Shown: positions 1 to 10,665 of the stretch, piece after piece
Numbering within the stretch: position 1 is the first letter of the stretch
How the letters are laid out: each line of letters starts with the position of its first letter
From: Nageia nagi
Lineage: Eukaryota; Pinophyta
Direction: 5' to 3'
Assembly (NCBI GenBank): GCA_050084985.1
Contig: JBITNC010000001.1
Location: forward strand, 123,504,001 to 123,568,000
DNA length: 64,000 nt
Notes under the pieces: generated by a model
Seen by the model: only the letters and a program-made list of their open reading frames with translations
Database searches by the model: none
Told to the model about the DNA's origin: nothing
Translations under genes and position numbers: made by a program

Positions 1-125
1 GAATAAATGAAGAAGAGGTGAATATTTATTATAAATGAAACTATAATAATCTAGTCTTTTAAAGAAGTATGTTTCAAAAGATAAGCTTGATATGTCAAGA
101 AAATAATAAATAGTTCACTCTTACA

Positions 126-225
126 NNNNNNNNNNNNNNNNNNNNNNNNNNNNNNNNNNNNNNNNNNNNNNNNNNNNNNNNNNNNNNNNNNNNNNNNNNN
201 NNNNNNNNNNNNNNNNNNNNNNNNN
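126..225. other. assembly gap of 100 N
   Basis: A run of exactly 100 N, the usual placeholder for a scaffold join of unknown size. The 125 bases before it carry no recognisable feature. The bases after it begin inside an RNase H-like reading frame, so the 5' part of that element is lost in the gap or lies outside the window. Confidence 0.98.
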
Positions 226-780
226 ATGGTGCTAATGTTCTCTTCAAATAACTATATGGACATATAAAAAGATTTTCTTTTAGATTCACATGGACTTGCA
301 CAAATAATGTTTTTGAATATTAAGCCCTATGTTTAGGGCTATCTAAAGTTGTTAGGATGGAAGTAAGATGTCAACTAGTTCATGGAGATTCTAATTTGGT
401 AATCAATCAAATCAAAGAGAAGATTAGTGCAAGGCATCACTATTTAAAAACTTATTGGAATAGGGTATAGGATATTATGGAATCATTATTGGGAAATCAA
501 CTTTATCTCTATTCCTAGAAAGTACAACCAGATTGTTGATGCACTTGTAGGTAAAGGAGCGAGATGCAATCCTACTCATCACAAGAGAGGTAGTAATGGA
601 GTTAAAGTGCTATGTAGGCCATCTATACTTGACACTGCAAACTTTTGGCAAGTATTTGAATATGATGATAAAATTATGAATTTCCTTATAAATGAAGTAG
701 TAACTCATACCTATGGCATTTCAAAATTATTTGATTATTTTGAAGAATCAAATGTTTATACAATTGAAAAATAATGTTAT
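226..780 (+). pseudogene. RNase H-like domain and linker of a Tat-like Ty3/gypsy pol (broken)
   Basis: Conceptual translation across stops shows the plant retroelement RNase H hallmarks: a TNNxxEYxALxLGL-like block (about 290-345), a GDSNLVINQI block (about 390-420) and an IPRKYNQIVDAL-like block (about 505-550). A stretch resembling the family linker follows (FWQVFEYDD, then LFDYFEESNV). This type of RNase H is the additional, archaeal-like one of the Tat group. It lies 5' of the reverse transcriptase. In-frame stops and frameshifts show it is dead. The linker match to other plant pol proteins is from memory of the family. Confidence 0.7.
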
Positions 781-959
781 ATCCAAAGGTTCACTTTCCT
801 TTGAACTACTATTTGATTTTGAAGATTTCAAAAATCCAAAACATTGGTTGATCAAAAGCAAAATAATGTTGGCCTAGAAGTTCAACCTAAAAAATGCATT
901 AGGTTGGATTAAAATGTATAGAAGGAAAAAAAAATGACATTTCATATTTATCATGAGTT

Positions 960-2170
960 TTCTAAGGTAATTGCTTGGATTTATGATGATTTAAAGACAT
1001 ATGATAAGAATGTGATCCAACACACCATTGAGCTTAAAATAGAGGCAAAACCATGCAAACAAAAATAGAGGCTAGTAAACCCAAGAATAGAAGAAGCCAT
1101 GAAACAAGAGTTACTGAACCTCCTAGATGCTAAAATTATCTATCTTATCAAGCATTCTTCTTAGGTAGCCAATTTAGTCCTTGTAAGAAAAAATAATGGA
1201 GAAATTAGACTCTATGTTGATTTCAAGAATATGAACCAAATGTACCTAAAGGAAAATTATCCCCTTCCTCCCATGAAATAAATTCTTCATACAATAACCA
1301 AAGCATGCTTTTTTTATGATTGATGGCTTCTCAAGATTTAACCAAATCTAGGTAAAGGATGAGGATCAATACAAAATTACATTCACTACCAAGTGGAGAA
1401 CATTTGCTTTTTAGAGAATGCCCCTTTGGTATCTCCAATGTTGGGGCTACATTTCAAAGAGCCATGGAACATGCCTTTGGTGAGTTAATTAACAAGGTTA
1501 ACCTAATTTTCTTGGATGATATTACTATGTTTTCTATGAGTAGAAAGGACCATATATATCACCTTAGGCAAGTTTTTGAAAAAAAGGTATACAATTTGGG
1601 ATTTATATATATCCCAAAAAGTTTTTTTTATAGTTAATCAAGGAATATTATTTGATCATATTATTTCAAAAAAGGGATTTGCAATTGATCCTAATAGAGT
1701 GAAAGCTATTAAAGCATTACCTCAACCCTTCAATAAGAAGGCCCTGCAGTCCTTTGGTTAAATCAATTTTGTTAGAAAATTTATTAGTGATTTTTCTCAT
1801 ATTTTTTCTCCAATCACAACAATGTTAAGGAAAGATGTTGTATTTTTTTGGTCTAAATAAGCAAAGCAAGACTTTTCATGATGTTAAAAAGGCTATAACT
1901 AAAGCTTATATCTTGAAAAATCATGATTTTTTCATAAGATTTTATCATGTATGCATATGGAGAATAAAAAATAATTATTGTTATTCTAGCACAAAAAGAT
2001 GACCATAAAGAAAAACATCCTATTACCTTTCATATTCAAACACTACACCAACACAAAGAAGGTACTCATTTATTGAAAAGAAGTTATTTTCCATAAAGAG
2101 AGTACTTAAAAAGTTTAAGCATTTTGTGTCCCATAATAAGATCCTTGTATATACAATTCACCTAAATGTA
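960..2170 (+). pseudogene. Ty3/gypsy reverse transcriptase and RNase H (broken)
   Basis: Reverse transcriptase copies element RNA to DNA in cytoplasmic particles. Visible blocks in order: an entry segment ending in QHTIELKIEAKP (about 1,018-1,055), LLDAKIIYLIKHSS (about 1,120-1,160), VRKNNGEIRLYVDFKNMN (about 1,183-1,238), ENYPLPPM (about 1,252-1,278), CPFGISNVGATFQRAMEHAF (about 1,418-1,480) and the catalytic FLDD box at 1,509-1,520, where the second aspartate pair is intact. The classical RNase H follows (about 1,860-2,170), with RRYSFIEKKLFSIKRVLK near 2,060-2,110. Several stops and frameshifts, including one near 1,320 and one near 1,620, make it non-functional. Confidence 0.85.
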
Positions 2171-2429
2171 AAAAAATATGTTATCTAAGGAGAATTGGTG
2201 AAGGTAAAGCTAGTTGGATTACAAAAATAATGGATTATGATATAGAAATTAAACTAACCAAGCTCATCAGAGGAAGAGATCTCTATGAAAACATGATAAG
2301 GCTACACACATGATTGTTATTATAGAGAATGAGGAGCATATTAACCAAGAAAGTGATTGGATAAAGCAATTTATTTTTTATTTTAGAATTGGTAAAATAT
2401 CTTGAAACTTTGGATGGGTTTCAAAGAAG

Positions 2430-3420
2430 GAGATTAGGTTGCAAGCATTGAAATTTATGGTGGTAGATGACTATCTTTATAGGAAGAATTTTGATCATAC
2501 CTTATTGAGATATGTGTCTTAGGATGAAGCCCAAAGAATTTTACATGAATTTCATTATGGATTCTCTATAGGACACTATAATGGTACTACTACAAGAATA
2601 AAAATATTACAAGAAAGTTATTATTGGCCTACTATGTTTCAAGATTCATTCAAGATAGTATAGGAATGTGATAAATGAATTGGATATGTGAGAAAAAGAA
2701 GACAAGATGCATTGCATCTTAAGCCTATGGTTGTTGAAGAACCTTTCCAACAATGGGTCTAGACTTCATTAGTGTTATTAACCCAAATTCTTTAGTAGGC
2801 CATAAGTTTATTTTAACTGTAATTGACTATTTCACAAGATGGTACAAAATGTATACCATGTACTAGTGTAGATCAAGTGTAATATAATAGACATGACCAA
2901 AATATTAATAACTCACTTTGGCATACCATATACTATGGTATTAGATAATGGTCCAACATTTATTGGAGCTTATTTATCAAACTTTATTGCTAAGTACAAG
3001 ATCTATTGGATGTCCTCTTCAAACTATTACCTACAAGGAAATGGGTTGGCTAATCAATGAATGAAAATTTAATCCATATCATTAAAAGTATAATTGAAGG
3101 GAGTACCAAATAATGGCGCACACAATTAGACTATGCATTATAGGAAGATAGGATTAGTATCAAATCAACTATTAAAACATCTCCCTATGCATTAGTTTAT
3201 GGTAAAAGACTAGTGTTGCCAATTCATCTTGAGTCACCTACTTTGAAGATTCTACAACAGTTAAAAGACCATGACTTTGAACCACTACTGTTTCAATATA
3301 TAAGTATAGGAAGAATAAATAAAATTACAGGTATTTACATATCAATGATTATCAAAATGGTTCATAAGAAAATGCTTTATTCAAGTAACATTGAAGACAT
3401 ATTAAATATGAAGTAAAGTA
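2430..3420 (+). pseudogene. Ty3/gypsy integrase (broken)
   Basis: Integrase joins element DNA to the chromosome. The zinc-binding HHCC region is seen at about 2,540-2,690 (ILHEFHYG, then GHYNGTTTRIKIL, YYWPTMFQD, and a C-x2-stop where the second Cys should be). The catalytic core follows, with FILTVIDYFTRWY (about 2,810-2,850) and TMVLDNGPTFIGAYL (about 2,932-2,975), which supplies the second Asp. NYYLQGNGLANQ (about 3,020-3,055) is where the E-containing block should be; the Glu is mutated. The 3' end reads SPYALVYGKRLVLPIHLES (about 3,180-3,235), typical of Tat-type integrases. Stops throughout. Confidence 0.85.
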
Positions 3421-3755
3421 AAACCAGGGACATCACAATTTGTGTATTCCTAGAGGAATTATCCATTTTACCGGAAGAATGTTAATATGACGATTTACAA
3501 TAAGTCCTTAACACGTAAACTGCATGAATGGCATAAACATTACCAGCGGGGATTCGTAATCATTATAGTATAGTAATAACTTGGTGTAGTTTTTTTCTTT
3601 ATTTTTGTTAAAAGTAATTCCTATTTACGTTACTAGGCCATTATTTGTAGGTTTGACTATCAGTGGTCAGTTAGATTTGATGCTTAAAATGTCATATAGC
3701 ATATATATCAGAATGATGAGATTTCGGAAAAAGCCGCCAAAAGCACACAAACCAT
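3420..3755 (+). repeat. post-integrase LTR-like spacer, copy A
   Basis: Non-coding segment following the integrase. It aligns imperfectly with 10,660-11,100. Shared landmarks are the block around 'catcacaatttgtg', the 'tagatttgatg...aaaatgtcatat' block near 3,673-3,700, and 'gatttcg..aaaaagcc.ccaa' near 3,721-3,745. It is either the 3' LTR start of the Tat-like element or an untranslated spacer; termini are not clear. Confidence 0.5.
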
Positions 3756-4275
3756 AAACTAGTGGTGTTCGAGAACTTTTATCTAGTACTTACAAGACCA
3801 TAGTACTTAACATGTGTATTCTTTTGTTGTTGTGGATTCACTAAATTAAATTCCTACCCTTTTTATATAGAATTTTAGAGTTATGAGATTAAAGTCGATG
3901 TTTAGATCAATAAATTAAGGTTTTAAATTCACAAGGATTTAAGTAATATTACTAAACAATAAAACAAGATTGATTTAAGAGGGATACTCAATTTACAGAA
4001 ATTCAAGATAACATTGAATTCTCCCATTCCAAAGGCAAATCAATTATGATATACTAACCTTAATATTCATTCAAGGAAATATAGTAAAGAAATGTTAGAA
4101 AAATTATTGATTTAAAGCATAAAATCATGTTTAATATTTTTATCAGAGCCCACTTTATGTGCATAAGAAGAAACATAGAGCATGACTGAGTTTTACATTC
4201 AAGAGTAAAAAAAACATACCATAGTACAACCAATATTTTGATAATCAGATGATTAATATAACCTATCAAATTAAG
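3756..4275 (-). repeat. fragment of an element M-type LTR
   Basis: Direct-repeat relative of 10,110-10,480. Landmarks in the same order are 'cttacaagaccata', 'catgtgtattctt..ttgttgtgg', a TATA-like 'ctatataaaaagg' on the minus strand, 'ttcacaaggatttaag', and 'gatttaaagcataaaatcat' near 4,110-4,128. Only the U3-side half of the LTR is present. It replaces about 730 bases found at the matching place in copy B (11,100-11,833). The right part (4,140-4,275) has no clear partner. Confidence 0.6.
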
Positions 4276-6795
4276 CACATCATGTTAAGAATAAAATTGA
4301 TTCAAGAAAAAAGTTATTTTATAAAAATAACTGGATGCTTGCCATTGGTTTGTGTGAAGGTTGGAAGTCACTAAGCTGATAATCATTTGCCATTTTGACA
4401 ATTTGGATGAAACCCTAGGCAACCAATCGACAAAAACCTAGGTTGACAAATGAACCAGGATAGAATGGCATTGGAAAATGCTTGTTCTATCCGCAAATGA
4501 GGTCAAGATCACATCATTAAAAAAACATTGAACCAACTCAAAGTACACAAACATGATAAGGACAATGAGCTAACTCCAACATGATCAAGCAATTTATAAG
4601 CACACCATGAATGAATTCAAAGACAAATGAGGATATAGTGTAGATCACTCATGATCACCATCACAAAGACAAGGATGATAGAAATGATCAAATCAATAAA
4701 GTCAATAATGATAACCATAACCAAATTTACATGGCTTGTAGTAGACTAAGTATCCAACACAACTGAGCGTTCATCAGGGTGTAATTCAACATTCAAAATA
4801 CCGTACTCCATCAAAATAATGAATGAAGTGTTGTGAGAAGCTAAGTATATCAAATAGAACTGTACCCTCTAATTTATATGTGCTAACTAGTGAGATGAAT
4901 GAAATCCAAAAAAAAATATTGAAATAAGCTAGAGGAGAGTAAATATTGTCACACAATGAAAAAGAGTGACTCTCAATTGGAGAATCAAAATTGGAAAACA
5001 TGAATTTAAAGGGTATTGGTGAGAGCTAAGATATCCAAACCAAATGGCCCCTCTCATCAAGATGGTTATTGCTAGTTTCATAAAACGGTTTAAACCCATC
5101 AAAACATGTAACTAACATTGGTGAGTACTAAAGTATTTCCAAACATGTGGACCGTCAACAAAAGGTCACTCCAGATTCGAGAAGTACCAAGATATTCGCA
5201 TAAATAAATGGAATAAATAAGAGGGTAGATAGATTCTTAAGTTCAAACACAAAGAAGCTCAATACAACGAGTTGGGGTATCTATGTTGCCAAGAAGAACT
5301 ACGAAAAAGAACATTGCATAAAGAGTACAATAAGGAGAACTAAGTTCCAAAAAAGAAGCCATCACAAATCGATAAGGGCACTGGCTATTGCAAGAAGAAT
5401 GACGAAAACTAGCAAAACAAGATGGATAAGTGTTGGAGTGAACACTAGAAATAGAATAGCTGATTAATGGGATGTTGAAACTCATAAGATATAACCATAA
5501 ATACATGGAATATAAGTCTGGACTCAATTTAGCAACCGAAAGCACATGATAGTTATCTTGATATGGGATGGGACTGACATCATACAAGTGGAAGACATGA
5601 TAATCTGGTGACTATGGGAGCTGGGACTCCACAAGATGATGAAATGATAAGATTGAATTAAGGACTGGATCCATATAACACAAAGAGAGCACCCTGAAAT
5701 GAAGAGAAGAAGAGAGGTAGTAGGATCACCCGCATCATGGTAAACATAATAAGATACTACATAGGAGCTACTCCACTCAATCTCAAGATAAGCCACATGA
5801 TAATCCTATTTGGACGGAACTCATCATAGAACATATAAAGTATTTTTATAACTCAAGGAGTGACCACTTTTGCACATTAATTATAACCCTTGGTCTGGAC
5901 TCGTACAGCTGGTAATAATTGTATAAGGAAGAATGGATACTTAAAGATTGCTAATATGTATTCAGAGTGGAACCCCTCTCAAATGTAATGATAAATGCTC
6001 CAAATTAGGAGTGGTAAACACTTCAAGTCTAAAGATAATTGATATGGGAATAATAGACTACTCATAACAAAATGCATGGTATCAAAACTGATCATGGATA
6101 GTGGCTACAAACTATACAACATATTAATTAAGTTATCCAGGATTCTTGAGAATGAAAACTTCAAGAGCAAAGGTCTCTAACTGATAAAATCATATCAAGT
6201 CAGCAAAATTAAAGAAAATAGACCATGATAATGCAACAATGATTTTCAAAAAAGGATCGTGTGGATTTCAATATTTAGAAAACGCCTAGCGGACTTCATT
6301 AAGGACAAGCGTTGCAGTCCTTTCTTATTTTCAAGAATCAATGAAAGTATCAACGTCATGCTTAATCACCACCTGGATCCAGTAATCTCGTCAATAATTG
6401 GGATCTAAGTGCCAACGCTCAATAGAGAAAGATTTTCTTGAATGTGCCTAACAATTTTGAGAAGGGGCCATACTTTGTTTGTTGTTTAGTGTTTTTCATA
6501 CTGGAGACACTTAGTGTTGAGAATGATTTGAAGATTTTATCCGTTAGTTTTTAGCCTCCATTCGGTAGACTAAATGTCTGTCCAAATGCGTGTTGCACAT
6601 CTATGCATCTAAAATAATTAGCCTGAAGGTGACTACCGACGCATGATTCCTATGGTATGGATTTTGACGGTATTTAAGTAATATATTCTATTACAATATG
6701 TTTTTGTTCTTCAAGTTTTAGCTGGATTTACTAGTAATTGCAAATTTGCCCCTATTTTAATGTCCATACCTAAGCTCTGCGTTTCTTGCCAAGTC
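4276..6795 (+). pseudogene. ORF1-like region of a Tat-type element, decayed copy A
   Basis: No open frame survives. The stretch aligns along its length with 11,833-15,252. Shared landmarks: 'catgttaagaataaaattgat' (4,282), 'taccctctaattt.tatgt' (4,864), 'aaaggtcactcc' with flanks (5,160), 'aaagaagctcaa' (5,250), 'attgcaagaag' (5,387), and 'tagagaaagattt...ttgagaagg..ca' (6,423-6,470). It is about 600-1,000 bases shorter than copy B because of many small deletions. Function cannot be assigned beyond retroelement ORF1/gag-like ancestry. Confidence 0.6.
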
Positions 6796-7960
6796 AGTTT
6801 TCATACATTCAACCTTATAGCCTGCTTATGTCACCTGTCAATCAACCATTTAGATCCCCGGATTTTTTATCCTTATCACGAAACGGACCTGAAAGTTTAA
6901 TGTTCCAAGCTTCTGGGATGGTTCTTATCCCAGATATAGACAGTGCACGTTTTTGTAATATTGTTCCTTTCAAGTGTATCCGGCGTTGATAATGCGAGTG
7001 TGGTACATTCATTGGTAAGCAGATACTGCATACCTTATGCCCAAACGAGCAGAGTGATGACGTTAGCGAGATGACAAACAGTGACCCCAAAACTGAGCAA
7101 GCATCCGAATGATGATGACATCTGGAGTATGGATCATTTGTGTTTCGGATCCTTGAGGGAAAACGATCAGTAATTAACATTCAATGAATGATACAACCTT
7201 GAAAATTTAGTTCCAGTAAATGATGGCGAAGCTGGTCCTGGAAATCTTTCACTTTTGTGTTGTCTTATTCTCAAAAATAACAGGCCGGCGGAGTACCTAT
7301 AAAAATATTCAAGAAAATATAAAGCCGACCAGTCCTGGAATATAGTCACAAATGTTCAAATGCCGATGACCATTGAATGTGAATGACACTAAAATCAACT
7401 GATGATGTATCTCTACATACCCCTTTTTTTTTTTTTTTTTTTATCATTAAAAGATAATCTAGCCAATATAATGCTATGAGAGGTGGAGCCTAGATGTCTT
7501 TCATTTGTCTCCTAGACTGTTTTCATATTGTAATTTCCTTTTGTCTGTGCTGGGCAATCGTATTTCCCGTTTTATTGGTCATGTGGCATGGGCTTTATTC
7601 CTAATTTAATTAGTTGTAGTATATGGCTTCTCTGTTACTTGGACTATTGAAGAGATAGCTTTACTTATCTACATCTGATTCATCCAAGTTTCGACATTGC
7701 AAACCCGCATTTAATATGACCCTATTGCTTCCTTGTTTACCCTAAGCCTTCTTAATTCTTGTTTTCTTTGATTTACTTTGCTAATTACCTAAACCTTTTG
7801 CTAAATTGCTCACATACTCCTTTTTAGTCTTTAGCCTTTACTTAGCTTTTGTTATCCCCGCACTTTTCTTTTTCCTCTTTACTTGCTACCCAATGTGGGG
7901 CCTTCTCCGGATGCTGTATTGTTTTTCTTGTTCTTTGCTTAATGCCCATAAACACAATTA
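6796..7960 (+). repeat. decayed LTR, relative of the 15,253-16,911 LTR
   Basis: Starts at the same junction as the intact LTR in copy B ('tcttgccaa' then 'ttcatacatt'). It then shares 'gatccccgga', 'cctgaaagtt.aatgttcc' (6,889-6,907), 'gatgatgacatc.ggagtatg' (7,110-7,132), and the pyrimidine-rich 'ttaccctaagcc...' repeat zone (7,737-7,850). A 19-T run lies at 7,424-7,442. It is shorter than the intact copy and full of small deletions. Confidence 0.6.
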
Positions 7961-8780
7961 TCACAGTGTCTCTTTTGGCACACGTAATGAAACTTTTACA
8001 GTGGATTATCTAGAATATTAAAAATTTTGTATAATCATATCTTTTGAATCTGTCACATTTCTTTCAACCTATTTTGTCTATCTAACATAGTGCAAAAGCC
8101 ACGGATTTTTAAGTTAGATACTCTAAATGAAGGACCCTTGATCAAGTCAAGTCTCTAAATACGATAGTCCTAGATCTTTTTTCTCTTTATTTACTTTGAA
8201 ATGATCCTCAGAATGTTTTTAATTGGTTATAATGGTACAATACCTACGGTTCTTACTCAAGCGATTTAAAACCTTCAAGTTTGATGCCCTAGAAAACATA
8301 AGCATTTGATATCCTAGCTAAGATATCACAATATCCCAAAGATGTCATTAATGCTGCTATTTCAAGAATCTGATTGTAATGTTCCAATAGTCTAGTAATA
8401 CTTGCAACTGCAGAGCCTTTATCTTGAATTTATGATAGGAATCTTTTCCTTTAACACAGTTCTTCTATAAAATCTTGCAAAAAAATCCTGGTTTCAATAT
8501 TGATTCAAAACTTAAGATCATTTCAGTCCTAGCAATTTCAAGCTTAATGTATATAAGACTTTCCTTGGATTTCTCTGCAAATCCATATTTTAGAGACTGC
8601 CTTCAGAGGTTATAGATTGTATGTGTCCTTATCTTATTGTGTTGGAATTTCCCGGTCACTTATCCGATGCTCTTATTTTCAAATCCCCCCGTGTTTTCTC
8701 CTTTCTCACCAATCGATGCCCTATCCAATGTGGCAAATCTTGGAATCCTGTCCCCATTCCTTACCAGCCGCATTGCTAAA
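7961..8780 (+). pseudogene. gag remnant, relative of the 16,990-18,391 gag
   Basis: Begins with the shared leader 'tctcttttggcacac' (7,970) and follows the intact gag of copy B block by block: 'ttagatactc...gaaggaccc.tgatcaagtc' (8,112-8,147), 'cctagctaagat.cacaatatcc' (8,311-8,336), and 'ctctgcaaatcca' through 'tgatgc.cttattttcaaat' (8,573-8,683). No usable frame remains. Homology fades near 8,780, where minus-strand coding-like sequence begins. Confidence 0.65.
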
Positions 8781-9110
8781 TTACATCAAGGGAACTTTTT
8801 GTGAGATTCGGAATTTTTGATATGAAAGAAACTCTGTGCTGATAAACTTTACTTGCTTGTAATCTCCTTTCTGACTGGACAAAAGGGTTAATGGATTCAA
8901 CCAACTTCCTCTGTTTGTAGTCCTTTCTGGTTTGGCCTCAATACTCATCACAACATTCTTATCAAACATGTAATCATTTTCAATGGATCTCATCTTCATT
9001 CTTTCTACGCATAGCCACGTCAACATTTTCACACTTCAGGAAGGTTTAGATGGACCATATATCAAAGAAATTGTCTCAGTATTCTCGGAAGTTGGGAAAA
9101 TGGTTGGATA
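8781..9110 (-). pseudogene. minus-strand coding-like segment of unknown origin
   Basis: An open minus-strand frame of 83 codons (9,032 to 8,781) continues upstream, interrupted by one stop, to about 9,130. Visible stretches include ALYPTIFPTSENTETISLIY, MLTWLCVERMKMRSIEND and SIEAKPERTTNRGSWLNPL. Composition is more protein-like than the surrounding shadow frames, but I recognise no domain. By position it lies in the internal region of minus-strand element M, downstream of its leader and of a small basic ORF. It could be part of that element's gag or a captured host fragment. Confidence 0.35.
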
Positions 9111-9416
9111 TAAAGCCATGACACATGACATTTTTCACGATTTCTAAAAAGTCATGGCTTGGTTGAAAAGATGCCTTAATAATGAGTGAATTATGTAGTC
9201 TAAATTTCATAAATAAAAAAGATATATGCGTACTAGTATATAAACTTTATAAATATCCGAAAATCTTTCTAAATTGCCCTTACTAAAGCTAATTTTCCTC
9301 AGTAAATGGTTATCTAATAAATCTTATTAGGGTCGATATACGGACTATGACAATTTTTTTTAAATTGGTAATATTTCCTAAGTTTCGCCACGAACTACAT
9401 TATTTCGGAATCACCA

Positions 9417-9587
9417 TTAGGATTCCTCATCGGATTTATTATTATCCAAGAGACTTTCCTTATTTAGTCTAGCACTTTTTCTAGTTGGCTCGGCTCCTTT
9501 CCATGTTTTTCTTTTTCTTTTATTTTGTTCAGGCGATGATTGGACTAATGAAGGATAATCTGACAATTCATTTATATCTCTACCCAT
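9417..9587 (-). CDS. small basic ORF, 56 codons, in element M
   Basis: Starts with ATG (complement of 9,585-9,587) and ends with TAA (9,419-9,417). The product begins MGRDINELSDYPSLVQ, then has a lysine/arginine-rich nuclear-localisation-like patch (NKRKRKTWKG, about residues 22-31), a second basic patch (PTRKSARLNK) and an acidic tail ending KSDEES. It is the first ATG frame after the element leader at 9,604-9,627 (minus strand), separated from it by about 17 bases, as expected for the first ORF of a retroelement transcript. No named family recognised. It may be a truncated gag N-terminus. Confidence 0.45.
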   Translation of the reverse strand: MGRDINELSDYPSLVQSSPEQNKRKRKTWKGAEPTRKSARLNKESLLDNNKSDEES

Positions 9588-9603
9588 TATTGAATTAGAA
9601 AGC

Positions 9604-9627
9604 GTGTTTCACGTCGGGTTCACCAAA
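9604..9627 (-). promoter_or_regulatory. probable primer-binding site/leader of element M
   Basis: On the minus strand, directly after the LTR end, the sequence reads TT then TGGTGAACCCGACGTGAA. A TGG start two bases after an LTR ending in CA is the normal layout of a tRNA primer-binding site. The tRNA species was not identified. A similar 'TTTTGGCACACCCGATGGGAC' leader is seen after the 16,911 LTR end. Confidence 0.6.
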
Positions 9628-10485
9628 TGTTTACAAATAAAAATTGAGAATGCAAATAAGTAAATAGGGGGGTTATCTACAAACTCAATATTATCTGTAT
9701 TCTAGCTACGGATAGCAATTTATTCTAGATACACAATGAACAACATATAACTATTCAGAAGTGTAAATGTAACCAACCAAGACCGTGATTTGTGTACTTA
9801 CCTCACGGAACGTACCTGACAACGGAAGATGTAGATATGAGCGATGTACTGATGATAAGCTACCTTTCCAACAGCGTCGCAACCTGCAATGATGCCAAAA
9901 GAGGACCGCGGGCGGTCCGTTTCAGTAATATAAGAGCGCCGGCGGTGTTCTTCCGTTCACAAAGGAGCGCCGGCGGCCTTATCTTGATAGCTTTGACCTC
10001 TCAGTTAGGTCCAGTTCTTCAATATAGATATCTCAGATAGCAGTATAATATCAGAATTGATCGCAGATGTCAGGATAGCTCGCGCAAGGAAGCACACAAA
10101 CCACAGCCTTGTAGGCGGTACCAAGAGATACCTTAGGGGGTAGCCACTTACAAGACCATACGCGGGATCATGTGTATTCTTGTTGTTGTGGACTTACTAT
10201 TAGATCCCTTATTTATATAGATATAGGTAATACCGCCCATAGGTCGGCGTGCATCCACATAAATAAGGTTAATTCACAAGATTTAAGATAAATACATCAA
10301 TAAACAAGATGATTCACACAATACTCAAGATATACCATGCAATATTCAAGATAACCCATGCAATATTCCCATTCAAGCCAAACATTGATATTATCACTTT
10401 TATCCATTCAAGACATATAGTTAAACCAAGCATATTTCATTAATTTATTGATTTAAAAGCATAAAATCATTTTTATGTGTTAACA
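9628..10485 (-). repeat. 5' LTR of element M, 858 bp
   Basis: Starts TGTTTACAAATAAAAATT and ends in ATTTTTATGTGTTAACA. The two ends are imperfect inverted repeats of about 17 bases with canonical TG...CA. A minus-strand TATA box (TATATAAA, complement of 10,212-10,219) places U3 on the right and R/U5 on the left, agreeing with the leader at 9,604-9,627. A GC-rich block at 9,903-9,976 lies in the transcribed part. The right flank is 'actac'. No matching left LTR with its duplication was found, so the element is truncated on its 3' side. Confidence 0.75.
10212..10219 (-). promoter_or_regulatory. TATA box of element M LTR
   Basis: Minus-strand TATATAAA within 'ctatatAAATAAGGG'. It sits about 270 bases inside the U3 end of the LTR and upstream of the leader, as expected for the retroelement promoter. 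Confidence 0.6.
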
Positions 10486-10665
10486 ACTACATATAAGGTT
10501 CAATCACTTGATGAAGCTATAGGAAGAAAAAAACAAATCTTATCATGCATTTCAACATATACAATAGATTATCAAAAAATGGTTCAATAAGAAAAAATCT
10601 TCTTGGGTCAAGTTTGAAGTTGAAGACATCATCCTGAAATGGATGAAGAAAAAGCAAAACCTGGG
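10486..10665 (+). pseudogene. integrase C-terminal remnant, copy B
   Basis: Short coding remnant ending with a frame that reads IQKWFNKKK and VEDIILKWMKKKQNLGSITI. It aligns with the tail of the first integrase at 3,330-3,435 ('attatcaaaaatggttcataagaaaa', 'gaagacat'). The upstream pol is absent because the LTR of element M abuts it at 10,485. Confidence 0.55.

Noticed and set aside
7424-7442. T19 as a minus-strand poly(A) tail
   Set aside because: Lies within LTR-homologous sequence with no recognisable retroposon body or duplication around it.
7806-8021. Hydrophobic plus-strand frame resembling a membrane protein
   Set aside because: It is pyrimidine-rich LTR tandem-repeat sequence; T/C-rich DNA encodes Leu/Phe/Ser runs by composition.
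9903-9976. CpG-island promoter of a host gene
   Set aside because: Only about 75 bases, inside an LTR, with no host coding sequence on either side.
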